A stretch of DNA of 64,000 bases, taken from assembly GCF_900455735.1 (NCBI RefSeq), contig NZ_UAUI01000006.1:1-64000 (forward strand), in the 5' to 3' direction. Origin of the DNA: Rhodococcus wratislaviensis. GTDB taxonomy: Bacteria; Actinomycetota; Actinomycetes; Mycobacteriales; Mycobacteriaceae. Below are positions 46,241 to 58,122 of the stretch, piece after piece (positions within the stretch are counted from its first letter, which is position 1; each line of letters begins with the position of its first letter). The notes below the pieces were generated by a model. That model searched no databases and was not told the DNA's origin. It worked only from the letters and a program-made list of their open reading frames with translations. The translations under genes and the position numbers were made by a program.

Positions 46241-47278
46241 ATGTCCAGGCTGATCCGGTGCCTGACGGTCATGATCTTCCTGCTCGGCGCGCCGCTGGCC
46301 TGCACCATTCCGACCGAGACGAACTCGGTGGTCGACATCCCGGCGACGTCACCTGCCGTCGCGACCCCCGACCTCCTCCCGGCCGACGACCCTCCGGCGG
46401 GTGACGGTGTGACCGTGAGCCCCGAGCCGTTCCCCTCCGCGCGGGTCCCCGTGTCCGCCCCCCTCACCGAACGCATCTCGGCTGCCGTCGCGACGGCAGC
46501 CGCCGAGCGCGGCGCCGACATGTCGATCGCCGTCCTCGACCGCGCCACCGGTGGCTATCTGGAGGGCGCCGCCGCCGAACCGGTCGAAACGGCGTCGTTG
46601 GCCAAGCTCTTCATCGCCGCCCAGATGTATCACCTCGACGCGCTCGGTGAGCGGCCGCTGTCCGACTTCGACCGTCTCCTCCTGCAGCGGATGCTCGAAT
46701 CGTCCGACGACGACGCGGCCAACACTCTCTGGGACGATCTCGGCGGCTCGGACATCGTCGTCGACGTCGCCGGGCGGTACGGACTCGCCGCGACCACACC
46801 GCCGTGGGACGGGTTGTGGTGGAACACCGAGACGACCGCCGCCGACCTCGTGACATTCTATGCCGGGCTTCTCGACGACCGCGACGGCCTGGGCCCGGGT
46901 CGCATCGCCGAGTTCGTCGGGTACCTGCGCTCGTCGACACCCGAGGGGATCGACGGTTACGACCAGCGGTTCGGCATCCCCGACGGGTTGCCCGGCGAGA
47001 GCGTCGTCGGGGTGAAGCAGGGTTGGATGTGCTGTGTCGGTGATCGGTGGATTCACGTGTCGACGGGGCTGATCGGTGCGGACAACCGCTATATCGTGGC
47101 TGTCGCGTCGCGGGAGGACATCCGGTACGAGGACGACGAGGAGTCGTACCCGGACACCGCGATCACGGATGTCACCGAGGATTCCAGCGCCCGGCATGCA
47201 CGGGACACGATGACCGGGTTCGTGAAGTCCCTGTTCCCCACCGGTGTCGTCGACGACTGGGCGCAGCCCCAGGGTTAG
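46241..47278 (+). CDS. LppW-like exported beta-lactamase-fold protein
   Basis: A 345-residue secreted protein. The signal RLIRCLTVMIFLLGAPLAC could end in a lipidated cysteine, although the box PLAC is imperfect. A Pro/Asp-rich linker leads to a class A beta-lactamase-like domain. Motifs: SxxK as SLAK in VETASLAKLFIAAQMYH is intact; the SDN position reads SSDDDAANTLW; the KTG position reads VVGVKQGWMCC. The domain therefore looks like a diverged, perhaps non-hydrolytic, penicillin-binding fold. It occupies the same slot and orientation as M. tuberculosis Rv2905 (lppW) next to trmD. Start ATG 46241 has GGGAG 6 bases upstream. Confidence 0.85.
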   Translation: MSRLIRCLTVMIFLLGAPLACTIPTETNSVVDIPATSPAVATPDLLPADDPPAGDGVTVSPEPFPSARVPVSAPLTERISAAVATAAAERGADMSIAVLDRATGGYLEGAAAEPVETASLAKLFIAAQMYHLDALGERPLSDFDRLLLQRMLESSDDDAANTLWDDLGGSDIVVDVAGRYGLAATTPPWDGLWWNTETTAADLVTFYAGLLDDRDGLGPGRIAEFVGYLRSSTPEGIDGYDQRFGIPDGLPGESVVGVKQGWMCCVGDRWIHVSTGLIGADNRYIVAVASREDIRYEDDEESYPDTAITDVTEDSSARHARDTMTGFVKSLFPTGVVDDWAQPQG

Positions 47279-47303
47279 CGCCCGGGCAGGCCCGGAAGTC
47301 GTT

Positions 47304-47996
47304 TCAGGGCAACAGGTCCGGACGGCGTTCGGCGGTGCGTTGCAGCGACTGCTCGTGTCGCCACGCAGCCACCTTCGCGTGATCACCCGACAGCAGGACC
47401 GGCGGGACGTCGAGTCCGCGCCACGTCGCCGGCCGCGTGTAGCTGGGACCTTCGAGGAGCCCATCGGAGAACGAATCCTCTTGGTGGGACTGCTGATTCC
47501 CGAGAACTCCGGGGATCAGGCGCACGAACGCCTCGGTCATCACCAGGACGGCGGCCTCGCCCCCGATGAGGACGTAGTCGCCGATGCTCACTTCTTCGAC
47601 GCGAACACGGCGGGCGGCGTCGTCGAACACGCGCTGATCGATGCCTTCGTAGCGTCCGCAGGCGAAGACGATGTGCTTCTCCCCCGCCCAGCGCTCGGCG
47701 GTGGCCTGCGTGAAAGGAACACCGGCCGGGGTGGGGACTACCAGCAGAGTGTCCGAGTCGCCGTCGCCCGCGGCGAGGACGTCGTCGAGGGCAGGCCCCC
47801 ACACGGTGGGTTTCATGACCATCCCCGGGCCGCCGCCGTACGGTGAATCGTCGACGGCCTTGTGGACGTCGTGCGTCCAGTCCCGCAGATCGTGCACCTC
47901 GACGGAGATGAGGCCCTTGTCGATGGCCTTGCCGAGCAACGCCGCTCGAAGCGGTTCGAGGTACTCGGGGAAGATGGTGACCACGTCGAGACGCAT
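47304..47996 (-). CDS. trmD: tRNA (guanine37-N1)-methyltransferase
   Basis: A 230-residue SPOUT-fold enzyme that methylates G37 of tRNAs to prevent frameshifting. Visible: [38 protein letters not shown], the knot region [20 protein letters not shown] and [20 protein letters not shown]. It is 10 bases downstream of rimM. It is convergent with the lppW-like gene across 25 bases; a weak hairpin (CCGGGC/GCCCGG, 47282-47295) lies in that gap. Confidence 0.98.
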   Translation of the reverse strand: MRLDVVTIFPEYLEPLRAALLGKAIDKGLISVEVHDLRDWTHDVHKAVDDSPYGGGPGMVMKPTVWGPALDDVLAAGDGDSDTLLVVPTPAGVPFTQATAERWAGEKHIVFACGRYEGIDQRVFDDAARRVRVEEVSIGDYVLIGGEAAVLVMTEAFVRLIPGVLGNQQSHQEDSFSDGLLEGPSYTRPATWRGLDVPPVLLSGDHAKVAAWRHEQSLQRTAERRPDLLP

Positions 47997-48006
47997 GGTT
48001 ACCGAC

Positions 48007-48558
48007 TCACTTCCCGTCGGCGGATTCACCGAAGTCGGGGTCGAGCAACCCTTCCGGCGGATCGATCTCGACGACACCGTCCGCGACGGACACCGACGTG
48101 ACGATCGCGGCCACGAACGGGACGAGAAGTTCGCCGGACTGGTCGCCGGCCCGGCGGATCGAGAGCAATTCGCCTGCCGCGGAATGCAATACCTCGATGA
48201 CGGTTCCCACCTCGGTGCCGTCCGCGAGGCGCACCGACAGTCCCTCGAGCTCGTGATCGTAGAACTCGTCGGGGTCGTCGGAGGGCTCGAGTTCGGCGCT
48301 GTCGATGACGAACAGCGTGCCCCGCAAGGCATCCGCCGCGGTGCGATCCGACACACCCTCGAGGCGCAGCAGAAGCCGCCCGGAATGGTCCCGGGCGGCT
48401 TCCACCGTGTACGTGCTCACAGTCTGCTCGCGCGGCTTGTGTCCCCGCAGCACGGCACCCACGGCGAATCGATCCTCGGGTTCGTCGGTACGAACCTCGA
48501 CCACGATCTCACCCTTGATGCCGTGCGACTTGGCGACACGGCCGACGACGAGCTCCAC
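48007..48558 (-). CDS. rimM: Ribosome maturation factor RimM
   Basis: A 183-residue 16S processing factor that binds S19. It starts with the family motif [20 protein letters not shown]; the PRC-barrel half contains [20 protein letters not shown] and [14 protein letters not shown]. The GTG at 48558 fits the family start, though the Shine-Dalgarno is weak (GAGG about 11 bases upstream), which suggests coupling to the KH gene 13 bases upstream. It has an acidic C-terminus. Confidence 0.95.
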   Translation of the reverse strand: MELVVGRVAKSHGIKGEIVVEVRTDEPEDRFAVGAVLRGHKPREQTVSTYTVEAARDHSGRLLLRLEGVSDRTAADALRGTLFVIDSAELEPSDDPDEFYDHELEGLSVRLADGTEVGTVIEVLHSAAGELLSIRRAGDQSGELLVPFVAAIVTSVSVADGVVEIDPPEGLLDPDFGESADGK

Positions 48559-48571
48559 TGCTGTCAGGCCT

Positions 48572-48814
48572 CTACTGATCGGTGTCGACGACGTCGACAC
48601 GGATCCCGCGGCCACCGATACCGGAGACCAGCGTGCGCAGAGCGGTCGCGGTGCGACCACCGCGACCGATGACCTTGCCGAGATCGTCAGGGTTGACGTG
48701 CACCTCGACAGTGCGCCCCCGACGCCCGGTGATCAGCTCGACACGAACGTCGTCGGGGTTGGCGACGATGCCACGAACGAGGTGCTCCACGGCATCGGCG
48801 ACGACGGCACTCAC
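48572..48814 (-). CDS. khpA: KH-domain RNA-binding protein (KhpA)
   Basis: An 80-residue single KH domain with the GxxG loop in [20 protein letters not shown]. Such proteins (YlqC/KhpA) bind RNA and, with KhpB, influence cell division and elongation in Gram-positives. It starts at GTG 48814, overlapping the rpsP stop by 4 bases (GTGA), the usual rpsP-KH-rimM-trmD order. Confidence 0.95.
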   Translation of the reverse strand: MSAVVADAVEHLVRGIVANPDDVRVELITGRRGRTVEVHVNPDDLGKVIGRGGRTATALRTLVSGIGGRGIRVDVVDTDQ

Positions 48815-49272
48815 TTGTCAGCAGCCTCGGACTCTGCAGCAGCCTCGGCGGGAGCTTCGGCAGCAGCCTCGGCGTCCTCGGCCTTCGCCTTCTTCTTCTT
48901 GGGCGTGATGGCCTCGCCGACGGGCTCGTTCTCGGCCTGCGCGAGCGCAGCCTGGAACAGCTCCAGCTTGGAGGGCTTGGCTTCCTTGACACGGAGGGTG
49001 CCCTCGGCGCCCGGCAGGCCCTTGAACTTCTGCCAGTCGCCGGTGATCTTGAGGATGGCCTCGACGGGCTCGGTGGGCTGGGCGCCGACGCCGAGCCAGT
49101 ACTGAGCGCGCTCGGAATCGACCTCGATCAGCGAGGGCTCTTCCTTGGGGTGGTACTTGCCGATGGTCTCGATCGCACGGCCGTTGCGGCGGGTGCGGGA
49201 GTCGGCGACGACGATGCGGTACTGCGGGTTCCGGATCTTGCCGAGCCGGGTGAGCTTGATCTTGACAGCCAC
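48811..49272 (-). CDS. rpsP: 30S ribosomal protein S16 with charged Ala-rich tail
   Basis: A 153-residue S16; the family core is ~85-115. The core is standard: [60 protein letters not shown]. After [10 protein letters not shown] comes a ~30-residue Ala/Glu tail. First gene of rpsP-khpA-rimM-trmD. Confidence 0.98.
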   Translation of the reverse strand: MAVKIKLTRLGKIRNPQYRIVVADSRTRRNGRAIETIGKYHPKEEPSLIEVDSERAQYWLGVGAQPTEPVEAILKITGDWQKFKGLPGAEGTLRVKEAKPSKLELFQAALAQAENEPVGEAITPKKKKAKAEDAEAAAEAPAEAAAESEAADK

Positions 49273-49451
49273 TGCTGTACTTCTCCTTCAGTGCGCACAC
49301 GAATGTGCCCACGTGTCACGTGCAATTCGGCGACGCGCAGGAATAGCGCGCCCGGTTTTGCCTCTAACCTGTGACCGCCGCGCGGTACGTGACCGGATGC
49401 GACGAACAGCGGTTCATTCTGCCAGACGAACACCGTCCGGGGGAAACCAGG

Positions 49452-50537
49452 TCATCGGGTCTGGACGACGTTGCCCCGCAGCACCACGACATCGGGCGCG
49501 GCGAGGGCGTCGCTGCTCCCGCGCGGGTCGTTCCGGAAGAGAAGCAGATCCGCGGACGCACCTGCTTCCACACCCGGATGTCCGAGCCACGTCCGCGCGT
49601 CCCAGCACGCGGCGCCGAGCGCTTCGGACGGGGTCAGTCCGACCGCCTTCAGTTCCTCGACCTCGTCGGCGATGCGTCCGTGGACGATCGATCCGCCCGC
49701 GTCGGTGCCCGCGTAGATCGGGATCCCCGCGTCGTGAGCGGCTCCGATCGTGTCCTTCACCCGCGAGTGCAGGTCACGCATGTGTGCGGCATAGATCGGG
49801 AACCGCGAGGCGGACTCCGCGATGTCCGGGAACGTCGCGATGTTGATCAGCGTCGGGACGAGCGCGGTTCCGTGCGCGACCATCAGCTCGATCGTCTCGT
49901 CGGTGAGCCCGGTGCCGTGCTCGATGCAGTCGATTCCGGCGTTGATCAGGCCCGGAAGCGCATCCTCGGCGAAGACGTGCGCGGTGACGCGAGCCCCTTC
50001 TCGGTGGGCGGCCGCGATCGCCTCGACGAGGATGTCGTCGCTCCACAACGGCGCGAGGTCGCCCGCGGAACGGTCGATCCAGTCGCCGACGAGCTTGACC
50101 CACCCGTCACCGGCCCTGGCCTGGCGCACCACCTCGTCCGGCAGCTGCGACTCGTCCTCCAGATCGACCGGCAGTCCGCGGATGTACCGCTTGGGGGCGG
50201 CGATGTGCTGCCCGGCGCGGATGATCCTCGGCAGGTCGGGGCGGTCGTCGACGAACCGGGTGTCGACCGGCGAACCCGCGTCACGAATCAGCAGGACACC
50301 GCAGTCGCGCTCCGTCTCCGCCTGGGCGATCAACCCCTCGATGCTCTCGCCACCGCCGCCGCCGAATCTGATGCCGACGTGGCAGTGGGCGTCGACGAGA
50401 CCGGGAACGATCCACCCGGACTCACAGACGGTCTCGGCGCCGGGGACCGGTTCCGCCGAGATCACACCGTTGTCGACCCAGAATTCGACCGGCTGTTCGT
50501 CGGGCAGACCGGTGCCGCGAAAGTGCAACGCGCCCAT
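49452..50537 (-). CDS. Amidohydrolase-family protein (imidazolonepropionase-like)
   Basis: A 361-residue metal-dependent hydrolase. HxH is in GLVDAHCHVGIRFGGGGG, a lysine in GWVKLVGDWIDRSAGDLAPL, the histidine ligands in ARVTAHVFAEDALPG and IDCIEHGTGLTDETI, and the late aspartate in IYAGTDAGGSIVHGRI. Substrate is unknown. An orthologous gene lies beside ffh in mycobacteria (Rv2915c), so it belongs to the conserved backbone. It follows ffh by 3 bases. The 179-base gap to rpsP (49273-49451) shows nothing beyond the rpsP promoter region. Confidence 0.92.
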   Translation of the reverse strand: MGALHFRGTGLPDEQPVEFWVDNGVISAEPVPGAETVCESGWIVPGLVDAHCHVGIRFGGGGGESIEGLIAQAETERDCGVLLIRDAGSPVDTRFVDDRPDLPRIIRAGQHIAAPKRYIRGLPVDLEDESQLPDEVVRQARAGDGWVKLVGDWIDRSAGDLAPLWSDDILVEAIAAAHREGARVTAHVFAEDALPGLINAGIDCIEHGTGLTDETIELMVAHGTALVPTLINIATFPDIAESASRFPIYAAHMRDLHSRVKDTIGAAHDAGIPIYAGTDAGGSIVHGRIADEVEELKAVGLTPSEALGAACWDARTWLGHPGVEAGASADLLLFRNDPRGSSDALAAPDVVVLRGNVVQTR

Positions 50538-50540
50538 CGG

Positions 50541-52127
50541 CTACTTCTTCGGCAGCTTCAGCTGGGACAGGTCGATGCCCTCGAGTCCGGGCGGCAATTC
50601 GTCGAGGCCCTTCGGCATCTTCGACAGATCGGGCATCCCCGCGGGGAGACCTCCGGGCGGCATACCCGGGAACCCGCCGGGCAGGCCGCCGGGGAATCCG
50701 CCGCGCACCTTCGGCGGCGTCGGCCCCTTGCCACCCTTCTTGCCCTTCTTGCCCTTCTTGCTGCGCTGCGGCTTCCGCGAACCGGGCATGCCCATACGCC
50801 CGGCCATCGCGGCCATCATCTTGCGGGCCTCGAAGAAACGGTCGACGAGCTGGTTGACGTCGGAGACCTTGACACCCGAACCGTTGGCGATCCGCAGCCT
50901 GCGGGACGCGTTGATGATCTTGGGATCATCGCGTTCGGCGGGGGTCATGCCGCGGATGATGGCCTGCACCCGGTCGAGCTGCTTCTCGTCGACGTTCGCG
51001 AGCGCGTCCTTCATCTGCCCCGCACCCGGGAGCATGCCCAGGAGGTTGCCGATGGGGCCCATCTTGCGAACGGCCATCATCTGCTCGAGGAAGTCCTCCA
51101 GCGTGAGCTGTCCCGAGCCGATCTTCTGGGCTGTGGCCTCGGCCTGCTCGGCGTCGAAGTGCTGCTCGGCCGCCTCGATCAGACTGAGGACGTCACCCAT
51201 GCCGAGAATGCGGCTGGCCATGCGGTCGGGGTGGAAGACGTCGAAGTCCTCGAGCTTCTCACCTGTGGACGCGAACAGGATGGGCTGTCCGGTGACCTCG
51301 CGGACGCTGAGCGCCGCACCACCGCGGGCATCACCGTCGAGCTTCGTGAGCACGACACCGGTGAATCCGACACCCTCACGGAACGCCTCGGCGGTGCTGA
51401 CCGCGTCCTGACCGATCATCGCGTCGAGAACGAAGATCGTCTCGTCCGGGTTCACGGCGTCGCGGATTCCCGCCGCCTGCGCCATCAGGTCGGCGTCGAT
51501 ACCCAGCCGGCCCGCGGTGTCGACTATCACCACGTCGAACTGCTTGTTGCGGGCTTCCTCGACACCTGCCCGGGCCACCTCGACCGGGTCGGCCGCGGTG
51601 ATGCCCAGCTCGTTGTCGCCGCCGCCGATGGACGTGCCCGGGTGCGGCGCGAACACCGTGGCTCCCGCGCGCTCGCCGACGATCTGAAGCTGGGTGACGG
51701 CGCCGGGACGCTGCAGGTCGCAGGCCACGAGCAGCGGGGTGTGCCCCTGGTCGCGCAGCCACTTCGCGAGCTTGCCGGCGAGGGTCGTCTTACCGGAACC
51801 CTGGAGACCGGCGAGCATGATGACCGTCGGCGGCGTCTTGGCGAACGCCAGCCGGCGGGTCTCGCCACCGAGGATCCCGACGAGTTCCTCGTTGACGATC
51901 TTGACGACCTGCTGGGCCGGGTTCAGCGCCGCCGACACCTCGACGCCCTTGGCGCGTTCCTTGATCTTGGCGATGAACGAGCGGACGACGGGCAGCGCGA
52001 CGTCTGCCTCGAGCAGGGCCAACCGGATCTCACGGCAGGTGGCATCGATGTCGGCTCCGGAAAGGCGACCCTTGCCACGCAGATCCTTGAGGGCTCCGGT
52101 CAACCTGTCGGAAAGGGATTCGAACAC
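50541..52127 (-). CDS. ffh: Signal recognition particle GTPase Ffh
   Basis: A 528-residue SRP54. N domain from VFESLSDRLTGALKDLRGKG; G domain with Walker A GLQGSGKTTLAGKLAKWLR, GADVVLVDTAG-equivalent VVIVDTAGRLGIDADLM and TKLDGDARGGAALSV; Met-rich M domain with FLEQMMAVRKMGPIGNLLGM and the RNA-binding RRLRIANGSGVKVSDVN. The C-terminus is a Gly/Pro/Met-rich extension (GGFPGGLPGGFPGMPPGG) after a Lys-rich stretch. The GTG at 52127 is preferred because AGGAG lies 8 bases upstream; an in-frame ATG at 52148 precedes that site. Confidence 0.97.
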   Translation of the reverse strand: MFESLSDRLTGALKDLRGKGRLSGADIDATCREIRLALLEADVALPVVRSFIAKIKERAKGVEVSAALNPAQQVVKIVNEELVGILGGETRRLAFAKTPPTVIMLAGLQGSGKTTLAGKLAKWLRDQGHTPLLVACDLQRPGAVTQLQIVGERAGATVFAPHPGTSIGGGDNELGITAADPVEVARAGVEEARNKQFDVVIVDTAGRLGIDADLMAQAAGIRDAVNPDETIFVLDAMIGQDAVSTAEAFREGVGFTGVVLTKLDGDARGGAALSVREVTGQPILFASTGEKLEDFDVFHPDRMASRILGMGDVLSLIEAAEQHFDAEQAEATAQKIGSGQLTLEDFLEQMMAVRKMGPIGNLLGMLPGAGQMKDALANVDEKQLDRVQAIIRGMTPAERDDPKIINASRRLRIANGSGVKVSDVNQLVDRFFEARKMMAAMAGRMGMPGSRKPQRSKKGKKGKKGGKGPTPPKVRGGFPGGLPGGFPGMPPGGLPAGMPDLSKMPKGLDELPPGLEGIDLSQLKLPKK

Positions 52128-52203
52128 CGAGTGCGCTCCTGAAGTCATGCGAGTGTGCGGTGGATATTCTCGGGCCCCAGCCTAGCCGCTCACGTCCCGT
52201 CGT

Positions 52204-56456
<4,253 letters not shown>

Positions 56457-56525
56457 CTTGAGCCTCCTCCTTCTCTGCCCAGCCGGTAGCGGCTGACGAC
56501 CTGAGAAGAAGGGTGCTCAGTTGGT

Positions 56526-56563
56526 GTTTCGGCTATGCCACTGCACTGTTTCGCGCGCGTGAA
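56526..56563 (-). promoter_or_regulatory. GlnR-type nitrogen-control box
   Basis: Read on the plus strand: GTTTC (56526-56530), 6 bases, GCCAC (56537-56541), 6 bases, GTTTC (56548-56552), 6 bases, GTGAA (56559-56563). The reverse complement fits the GlnR pattern gTnAC-n6-GaAAC-n6-GTnAC-n6-GaAAC with two exact GAAAC half-sites and correct spacing throughout; the GTnAC half-sites are each one base off. It is 70 bases upstream of amt, the usual distance for activation under nitrogen limitation. Confidence 0.7.
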
Positions 56564-56667
56564 CGCATCGGCCTATTTTGTTGCGTGCAGGTTTCGCCAG
56601 GCGATTTGCGGTCGGTTTCATCGCCCCTGAGCCGTCCGGGAGCCCGAGACGACCCCGATTCGCTGCG

Positions 56668-58056
56668 TCAGCCGAGCAATGCGTCGACGAACGCGCCCGG
56701 CTCGAACGGCGCCAGATCGTCGGCGCCCTCACCGAGCCCGACGAGCTTCACGGGAACCCCGAGTTCGTGCTGAACCTGGAACACGATGCCACCCTTGGCG
56801 GTGCCGTCGAGCTTGGTGAGCACCACACCGGTGATGTCGACGACCTCGGCGAACACCCGCGCCTGCGCGAGGCCGTTCTGGCCGATGGTCGCGTCGAGGA
56901 CGAGGAGCACGTCGTCAACCGAGGCCTTCTTCTCGATGACGCGCTTGACCTTGCCGAGCTCGTCCATCAGTCCCGTCTTCGTGTGGAGCCGGCCGGCGGT
57001 ATCGATCAGCACGACGTCGACGCCGTTGTCGATTCCCCTGGACACGGCATCGAACGCGACGGCCGCCGGATCTGCGGCTTCCTTCCCGCGCACCACCTCG
57101 GCGCCCACCCGCTCGGCCCAGGTCTGCAACTGGTCCGCTGCGGCGGCCCGGAACGTGTCGGCGGCACCGAGCAGGACGCGCCTGCCGTCGGCCACGAGAA
57201 CACGCGCGAGCTTGCCGGTGGTGGTGGTCTTGCCGGTGCCGTTCACACCGACGACCAGCAGGACCGCCGGGTGGTCGTCGTGCGGCAGGGCACGGATCGA
57301 GCGATCGAGTTCCGGCCGGAGTTCTGCGACCAGGACTTCACGGAGCAGTGCGCGGGCATCGGCCTCGGTGCGGACGCTGCGCGACGCCATCTGCTCACGC
57401 AGCGACGTGACGATCTTCGTGGTGGTCGCCGAGCCGAGGTCGGCGATGAGGAGCGTGTCCTCCACCTCTTCCCAGGAGTCCTCGTCGAGATCGCCACCGC
57501 CGAGTAGTCCGAGCAGGCTCTTGCCCACCGCGGACTGTGAACGCGACAGTCGCCCACGCAGACGGTCGAGCCGTCCTTCCGTGGGGGCGATGACGTCGAG
57601 CACCGGCGCGGCGGGAGCCGGTTCGGGTTCGGGTTCGGGCGCGACCGCGGGTTCCGGTTCGACCTCGGGCGCGACGACCGGTTCGTAGGTGACCGGCTCC
57701 GGCGGGGCCGTCGGCTTCTCCGGGGCCTTCTCGGGGGCCTTCTCCGGCTCGGGGGGCGCGACGACCTCGGGTACGGGCGCCACCTCGGGTTCGGGCACCG
57801 GTTTCGGCAGAACCGGCTCGGGCGCAGGCGGACGTGGCGGCGCCGTCGCCGTCGACCCCTGACTGAAGTTGAACCCGCCGTCCGCCCGGTAACTGCCCGA
57901 ACGGTCCTTCTCCGCCGTGGTGACCTGCGGGGTGTCCGGCGCCTTCAGTGAGATTCGGCGACGCCGATACAGCAGGGACCCGACGACGAGAACGACGAGA
58001 AGTACGGCCAGTGCGGCCGCGATGGCAATCCAAGCTCCGGTAGTCACGCCGCCCAT
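56668..58056 (-). CDS. ftsY: SRP receptor FtsY
   Basis: A 462-residue FtsY. An N-terminal membrane helix TGAWIAIAAALAVLLVVLVV is followed by a basic RRRR stop and an acidic Pro/Glu-rich A domain with PEP and APEK repeats (about residues 70-150). The NG domain is canonical: VVGVNGTGKTTTTGKLARVL, VLLGAADTFRAAAADQLQTW, VVLIDTAGRLHTKTGLMDE and GVVLTKLDGTAKGGIVFQVQ. The ATG at 58056 (GGAG 9 bases upstream) is used; a GTG three codons later is possible. Confidence 0.97.
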   Translation of the reverse strand: MGGVTTGAWIAIAAALAVLLVVLVVGSLLYRRRRISLKAPDTPQVTTAEKDRSGSYRADGGFNFSQGSTATAPPRPPAPEPVLPKPVPEPEVAPVPEVVAPPEPEKAPEKAPEKPTAPPEPVTYEPVVAPEVEPEPAVAPEPEPEPAPAAPVLDVIAPTEGRLDRLRGRLSRSQSAVGKSLLGLLGGGDLDEDSWEEVEDTLLIADLGSATTTKIVTSLREQMASRSVRTEADARALLREVLVAELRPELDRSIRALPHDDHPAVLLVVGVNGTGKTTTTGKLARVLVADGRRVLLGAADTFRAAAADQLQTWAERVGAEVVRGKEAADPAAVAFDAVSRGIDNGVDVVLIDTAGRLHTKTGLMDELGKVKRVIEKKASVDDVLLVLDATIGQNGLAQARVFAEVVDITGVVLTKLDGTAKGGIVFQVQHELGVPVKLVGLGEGADDLAPFEPGAFVDALLG

Positions 58057-58122
58057 TGTTTCAGGCTCCGGATTTCGTCGCGCACTGCCTTCCCGCCCGC
58101 ACAGTCCCGGACCGGACCACAA

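Noticed and set aside
46241-47278. Active class A beta-lactamase (antibiotic resistance gene)
   Set aside because: SDN and KTG motifs are altered and the locus matches conserved lppW, so resistance is not supported.
56582-56630. Second GlnR site farther upstream of amt
   Set aside because: Two GTTTC half-sites are 24 rather than 22 bases apart and the GTnAC half-sites are missing.
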